NCBI GenBank assembly: GCA_012837335.1
Contig: DURM01000015.1
Location: 1-55,900 of the forward strand
Length of the DNA stretch: 55,900 bases
Origin: Bacillota bacterium
GTDB taxonomy: Bacteria > Bacillota > Limnochordia > Darwinibacteriales > DTU012
Reading direction: 5' to 3'
A model generated the notes under the pieces. It ran no database searches and was not told where the DNA came from. It saw only the letters and a list, made by a program, of their open reading frames with translations. Both the position numbers and the translations under genes were made by a program. Below are positions 54,168 to 55,900 of this stretch, piece after piece; position 1 is the first letter of the stretch; each line of letters begins with the position of its first letter.

Positions 54168-54593
54168 TCAGCGCAGGCGTTTTATGACTTCACTGCTGAT
54201 ATCTTTCCCGCCATACCTCACTAAATCCACATCCAGAACCAGCTGCAGATCTGCTTCTTCAGCAGCTTCCGATATGGCCTTAGCTAAGGCTGCCTGGAAT
54301 TCCGTTTCCAGCTCCTGTCTAAACCGCAGGTACTCGGCATAAACCGCTCGCTCCTGATCAGCCCTTGTTTCCTCATCAATTCCTTCCGTATCACTGCTCT
54401 GCAGCTGAGTAATCAACTGATCGTATTTTTCAGCTAACTGCTCATTTAACCTCTGGGCATATTCACTTTCGCTTAAGATCTTACCCATGTCAATCAGTCC
54501 AATCTGTTCAAGGGAAGCGTTCTGGCCGTACAAAACCCAAATCAGTGCCAATGCGCAGAGAGCAGCCAACAGCCAGGGAATATATCTTCTCAT
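54168..54593 (-). CDS. OmpH/Skp-like protein
   Basis: About 141 residues. An N-terminal hydrophobic segment (IPWLLAALCALALIWVLYG) is followed by the OmpH pattern: IGLIDMGKILSESEYAQRLN, a long charged helix and the closing VLDVDLVRYGGKDISSEVIK. Skp-type proteins are periplasmic chaperones for outer-membrane barrels. The ATG at 54593 is preferred over a GTG at 54602 because GGCGGTGA lies before it. The protein may stay anchored in the inner membrane. Confidence 0.85.
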   Translation of the reverse strand: MRRYIPWLLAALCALALIWVLYGQNASLEQIGLIDMGKILSESEYAQRLNEQLAEKYDQLITQLQSSDTEGIDEETRADQERAVYAEYLRFRQELETEFQAALAKAISEAAEEADLQLVLDVDLVRYGGKDISSEVIKRLR

Positions 54594-54624
54594 CGCAGTC
54601 ACCGCCTTATGTTTTCAGTGACTA

Positions 54625-55302
54625 TTATTCCCTGACCGCAGCTGCTCTACGCATATCCGCTTCTAGCTTCTGCTTTTTGGCTGCCAGTTCGGCATCCAAT
54701 CTCTGTTTGTACTGCTCAAACATCCTGCCCAGCTTTTCTGCATTACTTTCTTCAAAAGCAAGTAGTTTTTCCTTCTGTCGTTTTTCTTCAGACTCCTTAA
54801 AGACTTCCAGCTTTTGATTCAGTTCCTGCTCATATTCAGAACGCATGACCGCGTACTCTGCCCGCATTTCGCTCAGCTGTTCTTCAAGCTGAACGCGCTC
54901 AGACTCACTCAAATTGACAATTGCTAACCGCAGCTGAGCATTGAGAATGGGCAGCTCATATCTTTGGCGCAGTTTATCAGCAAGTTCCGCAGACTCGGAT
55001 TCTAGCTGTGCCAGGTAGGCTTCCACATTAACTGCAAACTCTGCTTCCGAGGCAGCAAGCTGCTCTTCAAAATCACTTTCAGCCTGCTGCCTCAAGATGA
55101 GATGGTACTGCTCCAGCTGCAGCTCATAATCTTCAATCAGCTTCTGCAGTTCCACAGTATAGGCCTCATAAACCTGCTCTGTATAAGCAGTTTGCTCCTT
55201 GGCTCCCTCACCGGACTGTTTTGATAAATTGTAAATCCAAACTACAGCAGAACTTATACTCAACACGCATGCGAGACCAATTAACAGCCATGTTTTTCTC
55301 AC
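54625..55302 (-). CDS. Membrane-anchored coiled-coil protein of the OmpH unit
   Basis: 225 residues. One N-terminal helix (TWLLIGLACVLSISSAVVWI) is followed almost entirely by charged alpha-helix (about 40-220, with glutamate-, glutamine- and lysine-rich heptads such as EEQLSEMRAEYAVMRSEYEQ). It lacks the OmpH C-terminal motif. It sits between two OmpH-like genes with spacings of about 16 and 31 bases and may assemble with them. Function is inferred from context only. Confidence 0.72.
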   Translation of the reverse strand: MRKTWLLIGLACVLSISSAVVWIYNLSKQSGEGAKEQTAYTEQVYEAYTVELQKLIEDYELQLEQYHLILRQQAESDFEEQLAASEAEFAVNVEAYLAQLESESAELADKLRQRYELPILNAQLRLAIVNLSESERVQLEEQLSEMRAEYAVMRSEYEQELNQKLEVFKESEEKRQKEKLLAFEESNAEKLGRMFEQYKQRLDAELAAKKQKLEADMRRAAAVRE

Positions 55303-55318
55303 TGCGCATGCTCCTTAA

Positions 55319-55732
55319 TTATTTTAAAGCTGCTAAAACATCTTCGGTAATGTCAATACCGCCGTGAAGCACCGCTGATGCATCCAAGACCACTTTTAAA
55401 CCCTTGGCCTTTGCAGTTTTCTCAACCGCTTCATCTACTTTGTTGCTGTATTCCAGCTCCAATGTCTCCAGCTTTGCCTGATACTCCATAAACAGCTTAG
55501 CTGCTTCTTCATCAGCTAAATCAGCAGCTTTATCATCATACTCTGCTTGAAGTTGATCGCGAGCTTCGAATAAAGGTCCTGCCAAATACTGAGTGAACAC
55601 CGCTTGAGTATTAACGATACCAATCTGAGTGTCCGCCTGTCCTTTAACAGTGCTTACCCAAACAAAGACAACTAAAAGTGCGATAGCAACAAGGGTGACT
55701 AAGCCACCAAGATAACCTTTTTGCTTCAACAC
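55319..55732 (-). CDS. OmpH/Skp-like protein
   Basis: 137 residues. An N-terminal hydrophobic helix (GGLVTLVAIALLVVFVWVST) precedes IGIVNTQAVFTQYLAG, the long helix and KGLKVVLDASAVLHGGIDIT, all typical of the Skp/OmpH family. The GTG at 55732 has GGGAGGG at the correct distance; the frame further upstream runs through the promoter and is not coding. First gene of its operon. Confidence 0.88.
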   Translation of the reverse strand: MLKQKGYLGGLVTLVAIALLVVFVWVSTVKGQADTQIGIVNTQAVFTQYLAGPLFEARDQLQAEYDDKAADLADEEAAKLFMEYQAKLETLELEYSNKVDEAVEKTAKAKGLKVVLDASAVLHGGIDITEDVLAALK

Positions 55733-55777
55733 TGGTAACCCTCCCAATTTATAATGATTACTATTTATAACAAATAT

Positions 55778-55807
55778 ATTATAACAGCAAGCTCTGTAAT
55801 GGTGCAA
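55778..55807 (-). promoter_or_regulatory. Promoter of the OmpH-like operon
   Basis: On the minus strand TTGCAC (55802-55807) and TATAAT (55778-55783) are spaced by 18 bases. The first start codon follows about 45 bases downstream, and a terminator for the preceding gene lies just upstream. Confidence 0.8.
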
Positions 55808-55810
55808 ATC

Positions 55811-55857
55811 CAAAAAAACCCAGGCAGCTAGCCAAATCAAGTGTCTGCCTGGGTTTT
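55811..55857 (-). terminator. Terminator of a gene beyond the right edge
   Basis: AAAACCCAGGCAG (55815-55827) and CTGCCTGGGTTTT (55845-55857) pair perfectly. On the minus strand seven T follow, so it ends transcription coming from outside the window. Confidence 0.88.
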
Positions 55858-55900
55858 AGATTTTCATTTTATTAATACTACATAATTATATTTATCAAAA

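Overview
The window looks like a piece of chromosome from a diderm (outer-membrane-bearing) member of the Bacillota/Firmicutes, perhaps close to Limnochordia or a similar lineage. The placement is an inference. It rests on strong AGGAGG-type ribosome binding sites, frequent TTG/GTG starts, an SLH-domain porin of the OmpM type, an Lpt export machine (LptB, LptF/G-like, LptC, LptA, LptD), Skp/OmpH-like proteins, FabZ and an LpxB-like protein. Two sugar-binding proteins have signal peptides without a lipobox cysteine, which fits a closed periplasm. I see no rRNA, tRNA, CRISPR array, insertion sequence or prophage.

Positions 1-18.5 kb (all on the minus strand, read right to left) hold one large glycan-use locus. 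It contains a LacI-type regulator with a near-perfect operator in front of it, a GH43 enzyme with a beta-trefoil tail, a 983-residue binding protein with fused sugar-binding-like domains, two permeases, an NHL-TPR-YIP1 membrane protein, a DUF5696 protein, two more permeases, a second binding protein, a LamG protein, a terminator, and a DUF2264 hydrolase-like protein. No transporter ATPase is encoded, so a shared MsmK/UgpC-type ATPase elsewhere is expected. The GH43 type plus DUF2264 suggests side chains or backbone of type II arabinogalactan as the substrate.

Positions 18.5-28.2 kb are housekeeping: aroA-aroB (minus), tldD-tldE (plus), a GNAT acetyltransferase, a small membrane protein, a NifS-like cysteine desulfurase with thiI, a 61-residue coiled-coil protein and a VanZ-like protein.

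Positions 28.2-38.7 kb hold a polysaccharide export and control cluster (minus). A ParB-like protein is co-directional and tightly packed with a CpsB/YwqE phosphatase, a CpsD tyrosine kinase, a Wzz/CpsC chain-length protein and a Wza-like export protein with 13 tandem SLBB domains. Two envelope proteins of unknown function and a YqgF/RuvC-like protein follow on the right.

Positions 38.7-55.9 kb are the outer-membrane biogenesis region (minus). From its transcriptional start it reads: an OmpH-like trio; then a YjbH-like protein, a beta-barrel protein, lptF/G, lptD, lptC and lptA; then an unusual ABC transporter pair behind a hairpin that covers its ribosome binding site; then fabZ, an lpxB-like gene, lptB and a DUF3084 gene; and finally ompM with a long leader. 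The most novel items are the ABC pair (FtsX/MacB-like topology but a GlnQ-type ATPase and an importer-type coupling motif at its extreme C-terminus), the LpxB-like protein lacking two acidic residues important in the E. coli enzyme, the 13-SLBB exporter, and the ParB-CpsD operon.
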